Source: Bdellovibrionales bacterium | GTDB taxonomy: Bacteria > Bdellovibrionota > UBA2361 > JAGRAS01 | Reading direction: 5' to 3' | NCBI GenBank assembly: GCA_020434465.1 | Contig: JAGRAS010000122.1 | Span: 1 to 5,676, forward strand | Length of the DNA: 5,676 nucleotides | Shown here: one piece after another, positions 4,845 to 5,676 of the stretch | How positions within the stretch are numbered: position 1 is the stretch's first letter | Layout: every line of letters starts with the position of its first letter | The notes under the pieces: model-generated | The model's database searches: none | What the model was told of the DNA's origin: nothing | What the model saw: the letters and a program-made list of their open reading frames with translations, nothing else | Translations under genes and position numbers: made by a program

Positions 4845-5676
4845 ATGAAGTTTTTACTTAGTTTTATTACAAGGTTTTTTATTCTGCTTTTCTTTGGGCT
4901 CTTAGGATACGTTTCGTATGAGTCATATTCGGGAAAAAGTGAACTTACAACTTTTTTAATCAACAATATTGAAACTTTTAGCGAAGAAGTTCTTTACGAA
5001 AAAACCATTCAAGTAAAAGGTCTAGAGCTTTTAAATGAAATTGATATTGAAGCTTTCTTACCTGTAGATAAATCTGTTATCTGGTGGCTATTTAATCGCT
5101 CAAAAATAGAAACTGAAATTGAAACACAATCTTTAGTAGCTGATGCAAAGGTAAATCGCTGCCAGTGGTGGAAATTTGCTTGTTTCTATCTAGAGATTAA
5201 AGAACGTATCCCGATGTTTATCGCTTTGTCTGATAAAAATGCGTGGGTGGTTGCTGATGATGGTGCATTTATTACTCCGCTTCATCCATCTAAAATTGAA
5301 AGAGCAATGTTTAAACGGGCTACTGGTGAATACGTAAAGCCTGCTATTGTAAAAGGTTTGTTTACAGAAGAAAACAGTCCAGAAGTATCTCTTGCCCGAT
5401 CAAAGTACATTAATACTGCAATTCTAAAAATTGAAAAAGAAACTTCGAAGTCGATTGAAAGGGTTTCAATTAGGGATAATGGAGAGTTAGAGGTTATTTT
5501 TAGAGGATCATCTTATCTAGTTGTTTTTGATAAAAGCTATGGGGAGGAAGGCAAGTTAAGCGATCAGATTTTTAGGTTTAATAAAATAATCGAGCAGTTT
5601 AAGGATCGTGAGCGTGTATTGGCTTCTATAGATTTAGCTTTTAATGCCTTAGCAGTAGTCCGCCTAAAAAAAGGCG
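4845..5676 (+). CDS. ftsQ: FtsQ/DivIB cell-division protein, 3' end beyond the window
   Basis: An open frame of 277 codons that runs off the window. ATG 4845 is the only start after the in-frame TAA at 4824, and no good Shine-Dalgarno precedes it. The layout is that of FtsQ: a very short cytoplasmic N-terminus, one membrane span (about residues 7-23), a POTRA domain beginning near IQVKG (55-59) and ending at the family's 'ER-P' motif (ERIP, 120-123), then the β domain with VVADDGAFI (135-143) and, close to the end, IDLAFNALAVVRLKKG, which matches the 'DLR--n-vvVR' signature. FtsQ sits in the inner membrane and, with FtsB and FtsL, links early divisome proteins to septal peptidoglycan synthesis. 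Unusual details are paired tryptophans (80-81, 108-109) and two cysteines (106, 113) next to the end of the POTRA domain. It probably shares a transcript with the pilin-like gene 55 bases upstream. Confidence 0.87.
   Translation, partial: MKFLLSFITRFFILLFFGLLGYVSYESYSGKSELTTFLINNIETFSEEVLYEKTIQVKGLELLNEIDIEAFLPVDKSVIWWLFNRSKIETEIETQSLVADAKVNRCQWWKFACFYLEIKERIPMFIALSDKNAWVVADDGAFITPLHPSKIERAMFKRATGEYVKPAIVKGLFTEENSPEVSLARSKYINTAILKIEKETSKSIERVSIRDNGELEVIFRGSSYLVVFDKSYGEEGKLSDQIFRFNKIIEQFKDRERVLASIDLAFNALAVVRLKKG

Noticed and set aside
1..5676. CRISPR array, tRNA or rRNA genes
   Set aside because: No regular repeat-spacer pattern, cloverleaf or conserved rRNA segment was seen on either strand.

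Overview
The window is AT-rich bacterial DNA with every supported gene on the + strand. It opens with the last 36 codons of murB, a cytoplasmic enzyme of peptidoglycan precursor synthesis. It closes inside an almost complete ftsQ, the bitopic cell-division protein with a POTRA domain. This places it in a division and cell wall (dcw) gene cluster. The order murB then ftsQ, a Tat-type signal and a type IV prepilin-type signal are compatible with a Gram-negative or other diderm bacterium. The species cannot be named from the sequence.

The unusual part is the roughly 4.7 kb between murB and ftsQ. In textbook clusters these two genes are adjacent or separated only by ddl, but here four genes of unrecognised family lie between them and no ddl is present. 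From left to right: (1) 113-294, a spacer with a strong intrinsic terminator closing murB and a possible promoter; (2) 295-837, a 180-residue, all-helical, HEAT-like protein with a good Shine-Dalgarno; (3) 838-997, a spacer with inverted repeats and a T-run; (4) 998-1618, a basic 206-residue protein of unknown function with no Shine-Dalgarno and a perfect palindrome across its start; (5) 1640-3493, a 617-residue protein starting at TTG behind a good Shine-Dalgarno and carrying a twin-arginine signal; (6) 3494-3610, a spacer with a second intrinsic terminator; (7) 3611-4789, a 392-residue protein with a prepilin-like N-terminus, a small globular region with two cysteines, and a long acidic Asn-Pro-rich tail; (8) 4790-4844, a short leader with a long hairpin ending one base before the ftsQ start; (9) 4845-5676, ftsQ, running off the window.

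The transcription units suggested by spacing and terminators are murB (ending here), the helical gene (perhaps alone), the 998/1640 pair, and the pilin-like gene with ftsQ. Two of the four inserted products look exported by different routes (Tat, and prepilin or membrane insertion). A lineage-specific envelope or surface function linked to division genes is the simplest reading, but this is inference from signals and position, not from recognised domains.
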